A DNA stretch of 64,000 nt from Actinomadura oligospora ATCC 43269. Its GTDB lineage: Bacteria > Actinomycetota > Actinomycetes > Streptosporangiales > Streptosporangiaceae. The notes beneath the pieces were generated by a model. The model had not been told where the DNA came from. It saw only the letters and a list, made by a program, of their open reading frames with translations, and did no database searches. The stretch's first letter is position 1. Each line of letters starts with the position of its first letter. This document shows, piece after piece, positions 7,521-16,271 of this stretch. The translations under genes and the position numbers were made by a program. Where the stretch lies: contig NZ_KI912410.1 in the NCBI RefSeq assembly GCF_000518265.1, positions 600,774 to 664,773 on the forward strand, read 5' to 3'.

Positions 7521-9020
7521 ATGAGTGAGGGTTCGTTCAGCAGGGTCGGAGTCGTCGGTCTCGGCACCATGGGTGCGGGCATCGCGGAGGTGCTGGCGCG
7601 CGGCGGGCTCGCCGTCGTGGGCGTCGAGATCAACCAGGACGCGCTGGAGCGCGGGCGGGGGCATCTGGAGAAGTCCACCGGACGGGCGGTGAAGCGCGGC
7701 AGGCTGACCGAGGACGGGCAGCGGGAGATCCTCGACCGGATCCGGCTGACCACCGACTTCGGCGACCTCGCCGAGTGCGACCTGGTCGTCGAGGCCGTGC
7801 CGGAGCGGCTCGACCTGAAGCACAGGGTGTTCGCCGAGCTGGACAAGGTCGTCCGGGACGACGCGATCCTCGCGACGAACACGTCCTCGCTGTCGGTGAC
7901 CGCCATCGCCGCCGCGACGAGCCGTCCGGCCAAGGTCGTCGGGGTGCACTTCTTCAACCCCGCGCCGGTCATGAAGCTGGTCGAGGTCATCGGCACCGTC
8001 CTGACCGAGGACGGCGCGGTGGACCGCGTCGCCGCCCTGGTCAAGGGCCTCGGCAAGACCCCGGTCGTGATCGGCGACCGCGCCGGGTTCGTCGCGAACC
8101 GGCTGCTCTTCGGCTACCTCAACGACGCCGCGCGCATGCTCGAGACCAAGCACGCGTCGCGGGACGACATCGACACCGCGATGACCGCGGGCGGCGGCCT
8201 CCCGATGGGGCCGTTCACGCTCATGGACCTGATCGGCCTGGACACCTGCCTGGAGGTCCTGGAGGCGATCTACGCCGAGACCCGTGACCGCCGTCACGCG
8301 CCCGCGCCGGTGCTGCGCGAGCTGGTCACCGCCGGGCTGCTCGGCCGCAAGACCGGCCGCGGCTTCTACGCCCACGACGCCGCCGCGGCCGAGGAGACCG
8401 CGCAGGACGGCCCGCCGCCGTCCGTGGCGATCGTCGGGGACGAGGCGCTGTCCCGCGCGTTCGCCGCCGCCGCGTCCGCCGTCGGCGCCCCGACCGCCAA
8501 GATCGAGAACGCCGACCTGATCGTGGCGTCCGGCGAGGAGGCCGACGTGGCGTCCATCGAGGGCCGGGCGAAGAAGGGCGCGGTCGTCCTCAGCGACGGC
8601 GGCCTCACCGGAGGCGGCGCGCTCGCCGCGCACAAGCCCGAGAAGGACCGTCCCCTGGTCGAGATCGGCCTCACCCCGGTCACCACGTCCGCCTCCGCCG
8701 ACCGCGCCGCCGAGCTCGTCGCCGCCCTGGGCCTCACCCCCGTCCGCTGCCGGGCCCGCCGCGGCTACATCGTGGACGCGCTGCGCTTCCCGTACATCAA
8801 CGACGCCGTCACCATGCTGGACGCCGGGTACGCCGACGCCGACGCGATCGACGCCGCGATGACCCTGGGCTGTGGTTACCCTGCGGGCCCGATCGCCGAG
8901 ATCGACCGCCTGGGCATCGGCCGCGCCCTCGACCAGCTCGAGTACGACCCGGACGAGGCGAACTCCGCCGTCGCCGACCGCCTCCGCGAGCAGTGGGACC
9001 TCGGCCTGACCTTCCGCTGA
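7521..9020 (+). CDS. 3-hydroxyacyl-CoA dehydrogenase (3-hydroxybutyryl-CoA type)
   Basis: 499 residues. It oxidises 3-hydroxyacyl-CoA with NAD in fatty-acid or polyhydroxybutyrate metabolism. The N-terminal Rossmann domain has GLGTMGAGIAEVLARGG, and FFNPAPVMKLVEVI marks the catalytic region. Two C-terminal 3HCDH domains follow (about 190-290 and about 415-499, each with a GxxPAGP/GLPMGP motif). The tandem C-terminal domains make it longer than the single-domain 280-residue enzyme and resemble the PaaH-like form common in actinomycetes. The start at 7521 (MSEGSFSRVG) is the first that fits the family. Confidence 0.92.
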   Translation: MSEGSFSRVGVVGLGTMGAGIAEVLARGGLAVVGVEINQDALERGRGHLEKSTGRAVKRGRLTEDGQREILDRIRLTTDFGDLAECDLVVEAVPERLDLKHRVFAELDKVVRDDAILATNTSSLSVTAIAAATSRPAKVVGVHFFNPAPVMKLVEVIGTVLTEDGAVDRVAALVKGLGKTPVVIGDRAGFVANRLLFGYLNDAARMLETKHASRDDIDTAMTAGGGLPMGPFTLMDLIGLDTCLEVLEAIYAETRDRRHAPAPVLRELVTAGLLGRKTGRGFYAHDAAAAEETAQDGPPPSVAIVGDEALSRAFAAAASAVGAPTAKIENADLIVASGEEADVASIEGRAKKGAVVLSDGGLTGGGALAAHKPEKDRPLVEIGLTPVTTSASADRAAELVAALGLTPVRCRARRGYIVDALRFPYINDAVTMLDAGYADADAIDAAMTLGCGYPAGPIAEIDRLGIGRALDQLEYDPDEANSAVADRLREQWDLGLTFR

Positions 9021-9078
9021 TCATCCGGATGAGGGCGCGGCGGGGGCGCACCCCGGCCGCGCCTTTATCCTTGATCCC

Positions 9079-9399
9079 ATGAGCCCCCGGAAGAATCGCC
9101 GCAATCCGCCCGGTAAGCACGGTGCCGGCGGCGGGGGCGGCGCGTCCTGGGTCGACGACACCGAGGACGCGCCGGACGGCGAGTGGCACGTCCGGACGGT
9201 CGCCGGCGCGAACGCGGCCAAGGCGTACCGCTGCCCAGGCTGCGACCAGCTCATCCCGGCCGGTGTCGGGCACATCGTGGCGTGGCCCGCCGACCGCGGC
9301 GGCGCGGACGACCGCCGCCACTGGCATCGCCCCTGCTGGCAGGCCCGGCTGCGGCGCGCGCCCAACGTCGTCCGCTCCCGCAACGCCCCGCGTTACTGA
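9079..9399 (+). CDS. Small zinc-binding-like hypothetical protein
   Basis: 106 residues. A basic, Gly-rich N-terminus precedes a compact domain with CPGCDQLIPAGVGHIV and then HWHRPCW, a CxxC plus HxxxC arrangement that could bind one zinc ion. Homologues in actinomycetes are often annotated as ATP/GTP-binding proteins without good reason; no P-loop is present. Function is unknown. Confidence 0.75.
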   Translation: MSPRKNRRNPPGKHGAGGGGGASWVDDTEDAPDGEWHVRTVAGANAAKAYRCPGCDQLIPAGVGHIVAWPADRGGADDRRHWHRPCWQARLRRAPNVVRSRNAPRY

Positions 9400-9558
9400 T
9401 CTCGCCCTAAACCAGCATTCGTCCACATGATGTGGACAAACCCGGACGGCCGATCGCGGCCAGAGGTGTCGGCGTGCCACCACTTCGGGGTGACGATTGG
9501 CGGACCGCCGCGTGGCCGGTGGGGGTCGAGGTCGTCAACGGGGAGGGGCAGCGCTGTC

Positions 9559-10353
9559 ATGACCGTTGTGCAGCTGTACGCCAGGGACGTCGGGACGGGC
9601 ACGCCGCTCGTGCTGCTGCACGCGTTCCCCCTGTCCTCGGCGATGTGGCTGGCGCAGCGGGAGGTGCTGGCGAACCGCTTCCGCGTCGTCACCCCCGACC
9701 TGCGCGGCTTCGGCGGGTCCGTGCTCGGCCCGGACGATCCGTCCGTGGACGCCATGGCCGACGACGTCGCCCGGATGTTCCGGACCCTCGGCCTCCAGCG
9801 CGCCGTGGTCGGCGGCCTGTCCCTGGGCGGGCACGTCGCGACGGCGCTGTGCCGCCGCCACCCCGACCTCGTCCTCGGCCTGGTCCTGTGCGCGACGCGC
9901 GGGGCCGCCGACGCCCCCGAGACGAGCGCGACGCGGCTCCGGCAGGCCGAGCGCCTCGAGCGGGACGAGAACGTCTCGGTCCTGGTGGACGAGGTGCTCC
10001 CGGACCTCGTCGGCCCGACCACCATGCGGCAGCGGGCCCTGGTCTACGGGCGCGTGCGCGGCCTCGTCCAGTCCACCCCGCCCCGCGCGGCCGCGTGGGC
10101 GCAGCGCGCGATGGCCGGACGTCCCGAGGCGTTCGACGCCCTCCGCGCGGTGAAGGTCCCGGCGCTGGTCATGGTCGGCGCGGAGGACGTCCTGGCGTCC
10201 GAGGCGGACGCCCGCGCGATGGCCGACGCGATGCCGAACGCCGAGCTGCTGATCGTCCCGCGCGCCGGGCACCTCGTCCCGGTCGAGCAGCCGGACCTGT
10301 TCAACCAGGCCGTCGCCGAGTTCGCCGCCGCCCTCTCCCGCACGGCCCGCTGA
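9559..10353 (+). CDS. Alpha/beta-fold hydrolase
   Basis: 264 residues with the LLHAFPLSSAMW oxyanion region, the nucleophile elbow GGLSLGG, an acid in the VGAEDVLAS segment and a catalytic His in RAGHLVPVEQP. It belongs to the large esterase/lactonase/haloperoxidase-like group, and the substrate is unknown. The start at 9559 (MTVVQLYARD) is preferred to the upstream 9427 because the added residues are not typical. Its stop lies 13 bp from the convergent AI-2E-family gene. Confidence 0.88.
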   Translation: MTVVQLYARDVGTGTPLVLLHAFPLSSAMWLAQREVLANRFRVVTPDLRGFGGSVLGPDDPSVDAMADDVARMFRTLGLQRAVVGGLSLGGHVATALCRRHPDLVLGLVLCATRGAADAPETSATRLRQAERLERDENVSVLVDEVLPDLVGPTTMRQRALVYGRVRGLVQSTPPRAAAWAQRAMAGRPEAFDALRAVKVPALVMVGAEDVLASEADARAMADAMPNAELLIVPRAGHLVPVEQPDLFNQAVAEFAAALSRTAR

Positions 10354-10366
10354 CCCCCGGAAGGGG

Positions 10367-11749
10367 TCAGGCGGACTCCTGGCGCGGCAGGACGATCTCC
10401 CTGATCAGCAGCGAGATCGCCGCCGCCGTCGGGATCGCGATCAGCGCGCCCACGACCCCGAGCAGCGCCGCCCCGATGAGCGCCGCGACGATCGTCACCG
10501 CGGGCTGGACGTCCACGGTCCGCTTCATCACGCGCGGGTAGACCAGGTAGTTCTCGACCTGCTGGTAGACCACGTAGAAGACCAGGGCCGCGATGCCCTC
10601 GTAGGTGCCGGTGAGGAACGCGACCAGGCACACGATCACCGCGCCGATCGTCGCGCCCACCAGCGGGATCAGGTCGGTCACCGCGACGATCAGCGCCAGC
10701 GCGAGCGCGTACGGGACGCCCAGGATCTCCAGGAACACATACGACGTCAGGCCCGCGATGAACGCGATCGTGAACTGGCCCGCGACGTAGCCGCCGATGC
10801 GGTCCAGGATCTCGTCGCCGAGCAGCGCCACGCGCGCCCGCCGCGTCCGCGGGACGAGCTGGTAGAAGAACGCCTTGATCTGCGGCAGCGAACTGAGGAA
10901 GTACAGCGTCAGGATCAGGATGGTCAGCGTCTTGAACGTCCCGCTGAGCGCCTGCTTCCCGGCCTCGACCGCCCAGTTGGCCATCTTCTGCTGGAACTTG
11001 GAGTCGTTGAGCTTGTCCTGCGCCTGCTGGAGCAGGTGGTAGCGGCGGTCCCAGTCCGCGATCCGCTTGTTGCCCTGCAACTGCTCGATGTAGTGCGGCA
11101 GGTTCTGCGTCAGCCCGTTCACCTGGTCCACGATCGGCGGGACGAGCGAGGCGACGACCCCGGCGAAGAACAGCACCACGCCGAGGAACACCACCGCGAC
11201 CGCCCAGCCGCGCGACAGCCCGAGCCGCTTCAGCCGCTCCACCGCCGGGTTCAGCCCGACCGCGAGGAACATCGCCACCACGATCGTCACCAGCGTGGAC
11301 TTGGCCCCCGTCGCGGCCTTCAGCAGCAGGTAGGCGGTCATCACGCCGAGCGCGGCGGTGAACCCGAACACGAACGGATGGTGCCGTCCGAAGGGCTCTC
11401 CGGGCCGTCCGAACGGCCACCGGTCGGCCTTCGCCTCCTGTTTGAGCTGCTCCACCTGCTCGACCGCGTCGCGGGCCGCGGCCACGTCCTCCTCGGCCGC
11501 GACGTCGCCCTTGCCTGCGGCGTCGCCCTTGACCGCCGCGGCCTTCACCACCACGGACTTCACGGGCACCGACTTCACGGGCACACCGGCCTCCGCCGTG
11601 GTGTCGCCCTCGGCGGGGACGTCGTCGGCGGCCGGCGCGGGCCGGGGAACGGCGCCGTCCACTCCGGAGCCGCCGTCCGGCGTGGGCGTGGCGGCGGCCT
11701 CGGGGGTCGGGGATTCCGTCCCGGCGGACGGCGGGGTGTCGTCGGGCAC
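10367..11749 (-). CDS. AI-2E family transporter (PerM/TqsA-like permease)
   Basis: 460 residues. The first 110 are Pro/Val/Asp-rich and probably disordered in the cytosol. The remainder has the typical AI-2E arrangement: paired helices near 125-175, another near 190-215, a long soluble loop, then four or five C-terminal helices including the ALALIVAVTDLIPLVGATIG region. Family members are putative exporters; autoinducer-2 transport is shown for only a few, so the substrate here is open. Confidence 0.9.
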   Translation of the reverse strand: MPDDTPPSAGTESPTPEAAATPTPDGGSGVDGAVPRPAPAADDVPAEGDTTAEAGVPVKSVPVKSVVVKAAAVKGDAAGKGDVAAEEDVAAARDAVEQVEQLKQEAKADRWPFGRPGEPFGRHHPFVFGFTAALGVMTAYLLLKAATGAKSTLVTIVVAMFLAVGLNPAVERLKRLGLSRGWAVAVVFLGVVLFFAGVVASLVPPIVDQVNGLTQNLPHYIEQLQGNKRIADWDRRYHLLQQAQDKLNDSKFQQKMANWAVEAGKQALSGTFKTLTILILTLYFLSSLPQIKAFFYQLVPRTRRARVALLGDEILDRIGGYVAGQFTIAFIAGLTSYVFLEILGVPYALALALIVAVTDLIPLVGATIGAVIVCLVAFLTGTYEGIAALVFYVVYQQVENYLVYPRVMKRTVDVQPAVTIVAALIGAALLGVVGALIAIPTAAAISLLIREIVLPRQESA

Positions 11750-11856
11750 TCCGGCTCTCCTTCAGGTCCTGGTCCGGGCGGAACGTACAGGACGGAAACG
11801 ATACATCGGGTAAAGGCGCGCTAACCTCCCGCGACACTCCCGCGAGCCGGGAAAGG

Positions 11857-11889
11857 CCGAGGCCCAGCGGCGATGCCGCTGGGCCTCGG
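11857..11889. terminator. Hairpin terminator of the FilP/Scy-like gene
   Basis: A perfect 15-bp stem (CCGAGGCCCAGCGGC with its complement) encloses the 3-base loop GAT. It begins 40 bp beyond the stop codon of the leftward coiled-coil gene. No T-run follows, as is common in high-GC actinomycetes. Confidence 0.8.
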
Positions 11890-11928
11890 TGATGCCGTGT
11901 GCTCGGCAGGACGACCGTCAGGCGGTCG

Positions 11929-13284
11929 TCACTCCTGCCACCAGTCCTCGTCGTCGTCCTCGGACTTCTTGCCCTGGGCGCCCTTCGGGGCGGGCTTGGC
12001 GCCCTGCGGCTTGGCCTGGCCGTTTCCGGACGGGCCGGACTGGCCGCCCTGCTGCGCCGGGGCCGGCTTGGGAGCGGGCTTCGGCTCGGGGGCCGGGGCG
12101 GGCGCCTTCTCGATCGCCGGGGCCTCCTCGGCGCCGCCGAGCGCCGGGCCGACGCCGCCGATGAGCTGGCGCAGCTGGTTGAGGTGGCTGGTGATGCTGT
12201 CGCGCTGGCGGGTGAGCTCGTCCACCTGGCGCTGCGCGGCGGTGCGGATCCGCTCGGCCTCGGCCTTGGTCTCGGCGAGCAGCTGCTCGGCCTGGCCCTT
12301 GGCCTCGCTGATGATCTGGTCGGAGTTCTTGCGCGCGTTCGCCATCAGCTGCTTGGCGTGCGAGTCGGCCTCGCGGCGGGTCTGCTCGGCCTGCTGGGTG
12401 GCCTTGGCCGCCCGCTGCTCGGCGGACGCGGCGCGCTGCTCGGCCTCGGCGACCAGCTTCTGGGTGGCCTGCTGGGCGGCGGCGTGGCGCTCGGCGTCCT
12501 GGCGGTCGGCCTCCTCGCGGCGGGCGGCCAGCTGGATCTCGAACTCGGCCTCGGCCTGCGCCCGCTGCGCCTCGGACTCCTCCAGGATGCGCTGCGCCTG
12601 CGCGCGCATCTCGTCGGCCTGCCGCTTGGCGGTGGTGAGGATCTCGTCGCGCTCGCGCTTGGTGGACGCCCGCAGCTGGGCGACCTCGCGCTCGGTGGTG
12701 GTGCGGAGCTTGGCGATCTCGCGCTCGGCGGCGGCGCGCTTCTCGGCGACCTCGTGGTCGGCGGTGGCGCGGAGCTTGGCGACCTCGCGCTCGGTGGTGG
12801 AGGTCAGCTCGTCGGCCTCGCGGCGGGCGGCGGTGCGCACCTCCTCGGCCTCGCGCTCGGCGGAGCCGCGCATGTCGTCGCACTCGCGCTGGGCGGTCGC
12901 GCGCAGCTCGGAGGCGTCGCTCTCGGCGGCGGCGCGCAGCTCGGCGGCCTCCACCTTGGCGGCGGCCTTGATCTCGTTGGCCTCGCTGCGGGCGGCCTGG
13001 ACGAGCTCGGTGGCCTGCTCCTCGGCGAGCCGGAGCAGCTGCTCGATGCGGGCGCCGAGACCGGAGTAGGTCGGGCGCTCCTGCTCCTGCAGCTGGCGGT
13101 GCGCGTCCGACAGCTCGCGCTGGAGTTGCGAGGTCGACTCACGCGTGGTGCGGACCTCGTTGTCGAGCTGCTTGATGTGCTCGTCGACCTGGTGCCGGTC
13201 GTAGCCGCGAAGCACCACGTCGAACTCGCGCGGGGGCGTGTCTTCAAAGAAGTTGCTGAGCTGGGCGTCGATGTCGGACTGCAT
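11929..13284 (-). CDS. DivIVA-domain coiled-coil cytoskeletal protein, FilP/Scy-like
   Basis: 451 residues. The N-terminus (EFDVVLRGYDRHQVDEHIKQ) is a DivIVA/GpsB-type domain. From about 60 to 350 there is a continuous coiled coil with repeating 11-residue blocks (e.g. EREIAKLRTTT, EREVAQLRAST). The tail is Pro/Ala/Gly-rich and ends in the acidic DDDEDWWQE. Established knowledge: in Streptomyces the polarity proteins Scy and FilP are encoded next to methylmalonyl-CoA epimerase and thiolase genes, as here, which supports a role in hyphal tip cytoskeleton. Only one such gene is present here. The start at 13284 gives MQSDIDAQLSNFF; the frame extends to 13320. Confidence 0.85.
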   Translation of the reverse strand: MQSDIDAQLSNFFEDTPPREFDVVLRGYDRHQVDEHIKQLDNEVRTTRESTSQLQRELSDAHRQLQEQERPTYSGLGARIEQLLRLAEEQATELVQAARSEANEIKAAAKVEAAELRAAAESDASELRATAQRECDDMRGSAEREAEEVRTAARREADELTSTTEREVAKLRATADHEVAEKRAAAEREIAKLRTTTEREVAQLRASTKRERDEILTTAKRQADEMRAQAQRILEESEAQRAQAEAEFEIQLAARREEADRQDAERHAAAQQATQKLVAEAEQRAASAEQRAAKATQQAEQTRREADSHAKQLMANARKNSDQIISEAKGQAEQLLAETKAEAERIRTAAQRQVDELTRQRDSITSHLNQLRQLIGGVGPALGGAEEAPAIEKAPAPAPEPKPAPKPAPAQQGGQSGPSGNGQAKPQGAKPAPKGAQGKKSEDDDEDWWQE

Positions 13285-13557
13285 GTGGCTCAATCCTGGT
13301 GTGACGGGGCTACGGGCCAAGGTTCCGGGGACCGGACGATCGCCTGCTTGAGGGGCGCGCCGCCCCAGACCTCCTCCGGCGAATGAAGCGTACTCCGGGT
13401 GCTGTGCTGTTGGGGGCCCAACCGAACGGACTGGGAGGTTTGTCCTGTTTGTCCTGTGAACCCGGGAGGCCCGGTATCGCAGGGGTTCTGGCCCCGAAAT
13501 GCACCAGAAGTGTCTGAACGGTTACAGCGCACCGCCCGGGACGCCCCCGAACCGCCT

Positions 13558-13573
13558 TGTGATATCGATCACA
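13558..13573. promoter_or_regulatory. Consensus CRP/cAMP-receptor-type binding site
   Basis: TGTGATATCGATCACA matches the TGTGA-N6-TCACA consensus exactly, with both half-sites perfect. It lies about 275 bp upstream of the FilP/Scy-like gene and about 110 bp beyond the end of the epimerase gene. It could regulate the cytoskeletal gene, but the distance is large and no functional test is available. Confidence 0.5.
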
Positions 13574-13611
13574 TCACGATCTGGCAGAGCCCTCGCGGCG
13601 GCCCGTCAGTG

Positions 13612-13637
13612 GCCCGCCGGCGGCCCGCCCGGCGGGC
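13612..13637. terminator. Probable terminator of the epimerase gene
   Basis: GCCCGCCGG at 13612-13620 pairs perfectly with CCGGCGGGC at 13629-13637 across an 8-base loop. It lies 44 bp beyond the stop codon of the leftward epimerase gene. The region is very GC-rich with alternative pairings, so the exact structure is uncertain. Confidence 0.5.
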
Positions 13638-13680
13638 TCGCGGTGGGGCCGCCAGGGGTCGCGCCGGGGCCCGGACCGGG

Positions 13681-14109
13681 TCAGGACGTGGCCTTCTCCA
13701 CCAGCTCGGTCAGCACGCCGTGGCAGTCCTTCGGGTGCAGGAAGGTGATCCGGGAGCCGAGCGAGCCGTTCCGCGGGCTGTCGTACAGCACCCGGACGCC
13801 CTTGGCGGCGATGCCGTCCGCCTCGTCCTGGACGTCGCCGTCGGTCCCGAAGGCGATGTGGTGCACGCCCTCGCCGTTCTTCGCCAGCCACTTGGCGACG
13901 GTCGAGTCGTCCCGGATCGGGGTGATCAGCTGGATGTAGGTCGCCGCGCCGTCCCCGGTCTCGTTGATCTTGAGCATGGCCTCCCGGACGCCCTGCTCCT
14001 CGTTGGTCTCGAAGTGCGCGTCGGCGAAGCCGTAGGTCTCCCGGTAGAAGGCGACGGTGGCCTCCAGGTCGTGACAGGCGATGCCGATGTGGTCGATGCG
14101 GGTCAGCAA
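13681..14109 (-). CDS. mce: Methylmalonyl-CoA epimerase
   Basis: 142 residues of the vicinal-oxygen-chelate fold (LTRIDHIGIACHDLEATVAFY). It interconverts (2R)- and (2S)-methylmalonyl-CoA in propionate metabolism. Metal ligands are visible at the N-terminal DHIGIA His, the GVHHIAFG His and the C-terminal Glu (GVLTELVEK). No ATG or GTG fits the N-terminus; TTG at 14109 with GGGGAGGA just upstream is the best start, and CTG at 14106 is an alternative. It is divergent from the thiolase gene. Confidence 0.9.
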   Translation of the reverse strand: MLTRIDHIGIACHDLEATVAFYRETYGFADAHFETNEEQGVREAMLKINETGDGAATYIQLITPIRDDSTVAKWLAKNGEGVHHIAFGTDGDVQDEADGIAAKGVRVLYDSPRNGSLGSRITFLHPKDCHGVLTELVEKATS

Positions 14110-14190
14110 GGGTCCTCCCCGGGGCGAAGTGCGTTCGATCCTGCTGAGTATCGTGGCAAACGTCCCGCCTACGTTCTCGTGGAGGCCCCC

Positions 14191-15381
14191 TTGTCCGTCG
14201 GTTCCGTCATCGTCGCCGGTGCCCGCACCCCCATCGGGAGGCTGCTGGGCTCCCTGAAGGACTTCACCGCCGCCGACCTCGGCGCGCACGCGATCAAGGC
14301 CGCGCTGGAGCGCGCCGGGATCAGCGGGGACCAGGTCGACTACGTCATCCTCGGCCAGGTACTCCAGGCGGGCGCGGGCCAGATCCCCGCCCGGCAGGCC
14401 GCGGCCAAGGCGGGCATCCCGATGAACGTGCCCTCGATCAACGTCAACAAGGTCTGCCTGTCCGGCCTGGACGCGATCGCGCTCGCCGACCAGCTCATCC
14501 GCGCGGGCGAGTTCGACATCGTCGTCGCGGGCGGCATGGAGTCGATGACCCAGGCCCCGCACCTGCTGCCGAAGTCGCGCGGCGGCTACAAGTACGGCTC
14601 GGTCGAGGTGCTCGACCACATGGCCTACGACGCGCTCACCGACTCGTTCGAGGGCATCTCGATGGGCGAGTCCACCGAGCGGGGCAACGCCAAGCTCGGC
14701 ATCTCCCGCGAGGAGCAGGACGAGTTCAGCGCCCGCTCGCACCAGCGCGCCGCCGACGCCATCAAGAACGGCCGCTTCGACGCCGAGATCGCCCCGGTCG
14801 AGATCCCGCAGCGCAAGGGCGACCCGATCGTGTTCTCCGCCGACGAGGGCGTCCGTGGCGACACCACGACCGAGACCCTCGCCCGGCTGCGCCCGTCCTT
14901 CGCCAAGGACGGCACGATCACCGCCGGGTCCGCCTCGCAGATCTCCGACGGCGCCGCGGCCGTCGTGGTGATGTCGAGGGCGAAGGCCGAGGAGCTGGGC
15001 CTCACCTGGATCGCCGAGATCGGCGCGCACGGCAACGTCGCCGGACCGGACAGCTCGCTGCACTCCCAGCCGTCCAACGCGATCAAGCACGCGCTCGGCA
15101 AGGCCGGGATGACCGTGGACGAGCTGGACCTCATCGAGATCAACGAGGCGTTCGCGTCCGTCGGCATCCAGTCCATGCGCGACCTCGGCGTCGACCCGGA
15201 GAAGGTCAACGTCGACGGCGGCGCCATCGCGGTCGGCCACCCGGTCGGCATGTCCGGCGCCCGGCTCGTCCTGCACCTGGCCTACGAGCTGAAGCGCCGC
15301 GGCGGCGGCGTCGGCGCCGCCGCCCTCTGCGGTGGCGGCGGCCAGGGCGATGCGCTGATCCTGCGCGTCCCGTCCGCCTGA
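14191..15381 (+). CDS. Acetyl-CoA C-acetyltransferase (thiolase)
   Basis: 396 residues, the normal length for a biosynthetic or degradative thiolase. The active-site Cys is in NKVCLSGLDA (about residue 89). The catalytic His is in GGAIAVGHPVGMSGAR, and the second Cys is in AALCGGGGQGDA near the C-terminus. It condenses or cleaves acetoacetyl-CoA. The start is TTG at 14191 with GGAGG five bases upstream; the long in-frame extension to 13399 overlaps the epimerase and is not coding. The divergent pairing with mce is a conserved actinomycete arrangement. Confidence 0.93.
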   Translation: MSVGSVIVAGARTPIGRLLGSLKDFTAADLGAHAIKAALERAGISGDQVDYVILGQVLQAGAGQIPARQAAAKAGIPMNVPSINVNKVCLSGLDAIALADQLIRAGEFDIVVAGGMESMTQAPHLLPKSRGGYKYGSVEVLDHMAYDALTDSFEGISMGESTERGNAKLGISREEQDEFSARSHQRAADAIKNGRFDAEIAPVEIPQRKGDPIVFSADEGVRGDTTTETLARLRPSFAKDGTITAGSASQISDGAAAVVVMSRAKAEELGLTWIAEIGAHGNVAGPDSSLHSQPSNAIKHALGKAGMTVDELDLIEINEAFASVGIQSMRDLGVDPEKVNVDGGAIAVGHPVGMSGARLVLHLAYELKRRGGGVGAAALCGGGGQGDALILRVPSA

Positions 15382-15393
15382 TCCTGTTGCAGT

Positions 15394-15427
15394 CGAGCCC
15401 CCGTCCGGTCCGCCGGACGGGGGCTCG
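15394..15427. terminator. Bidirectional hairpin terminator
   Basis: A perfect 15-bp stem (arms 15394-15408 and 15413-15427) has the four-base loop TCCG. It fills the gap between the convergent thiolase (stop 15381) and the DUF4230 gene (stop 15433), so it can serve both. Confidence 0.85.
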
Positions 15428-15432
15428 CGCGC

Positions 15433-16146
15433 CTACTGGGCCGCCTGCTGGACGGTGATGGTCTTGAACCCCAGGGCGCGGAGCATGTTCTCCAGCATCG
15501 TCTTGGTGTTCTGGTCGGCGCGGGCCTGGAGGCCGCCGTCCCGCGCCGCCGTCTGGATCTTCTGGGCCGCGAGCACGTACAGCTGCTGCTGGTCGTTGGG
15601 GTTGGAGCTGAAGAAGTCCCCGACGCGGTCGAACAGGCCGCGCTGCGTCGAGAACACGTAGCTGCGCTTCGGATCGAGGCTGGTCGAGTCGAGCTGCGCG
15701 TGGGGGAGCCGGACGGTCGCGGCCGTCCGGTCGGAGTTCACGCTGATGGCCCCCGATCCGAGCCGGGAGAAGTCCACGTAGGCGTTCACCGTGCCCTGCC
15801 CGATGAACAGCGTGCGCCTGCCGCGCAGCGAGTTCGGGAGGTACTTGCCCTCCTTGTCCAGGTCGACGACGACCTGGAAGTCGCCGCTGGCGGCCTGGTA
15901 GCGGTGCATGTCGCGGACGGACCGCAGCAGCGCCGGGCCGCTGCGGTCCCTGGTGGTCTCGGCGAAGGGGTTCAGCCAGTGGGGGAGCAGCCGCAGGCCG
16001 TTCTGCAGGGCGATCACGGCGGCCACGGTCGCCGCGACCAGCAGCAGCGCGACCCCGATGCGCCGCCGAGGGGGTTGGTGGCCCCGGGAGGGCGCCGGGG
16101 GCGCCTCCGTCCCGGGACCGGCGTCGTCCGGTCGTGAGCGTGCCAT
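15433..16146 (-). CDS. DUF4230 family membrane-anchored protein
   Basis: 237 residues: a basic, Pro-rich N-terminus, one transmembrane helix at about 32-52 (IGVALLLVAATVAAVIALQNG) and an exported domain with the DUF4230 pattern (DFQVVVDLDKEGKYLP...FIGQGTVNAYVDFSRL). The C-terminal half contains ALGFKTITVQ. Its function is unknown. The start at 16146 gives VMARSRP without the implausible upstream region of the longer open frame. Confidence 0.85.
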   Translation of the reverse strand: MARSRPDDAGPGTEAPPAPSRGHQPPRRRIGVALLLVAATVAAVIALQNGLRLLPHWLNPFAETTRDRSGPALLRSVRDMHRYQAASGDFQVVVDLDKEGKYLPNSLRGRRTLFIGQGTVNAYVDFSRLGSGAISVNSDRTAATVRLPHAQLDSTSLDPKRSYVFSTQRGLFDRVGDFFSSNPNDQQQLYVLAAQKIQTAARDGGLQARADQNTKTMLENMLRALGFKTITVQQAAQ

Positions 16147-16271
16147 GACCAGAACATGCCCATGACTGCGCTTTACTACCAATTGACGAATGTGGGGCTC
16201 TTCTCGGAACCGCTCAGGCGCGGGCCTCGTCGCGGTTCCGCCGCCCGCCTCAGGCGCGTTCCGAAACCGCC

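Noticed and set aside
5964..8633. Open frame of 889 codons on the leftward strand
   Set aside because: Only its last 132 codons (DUF3224) are real. The rest runs antisense or out of frame through nucS and the dehydrogenase gene.
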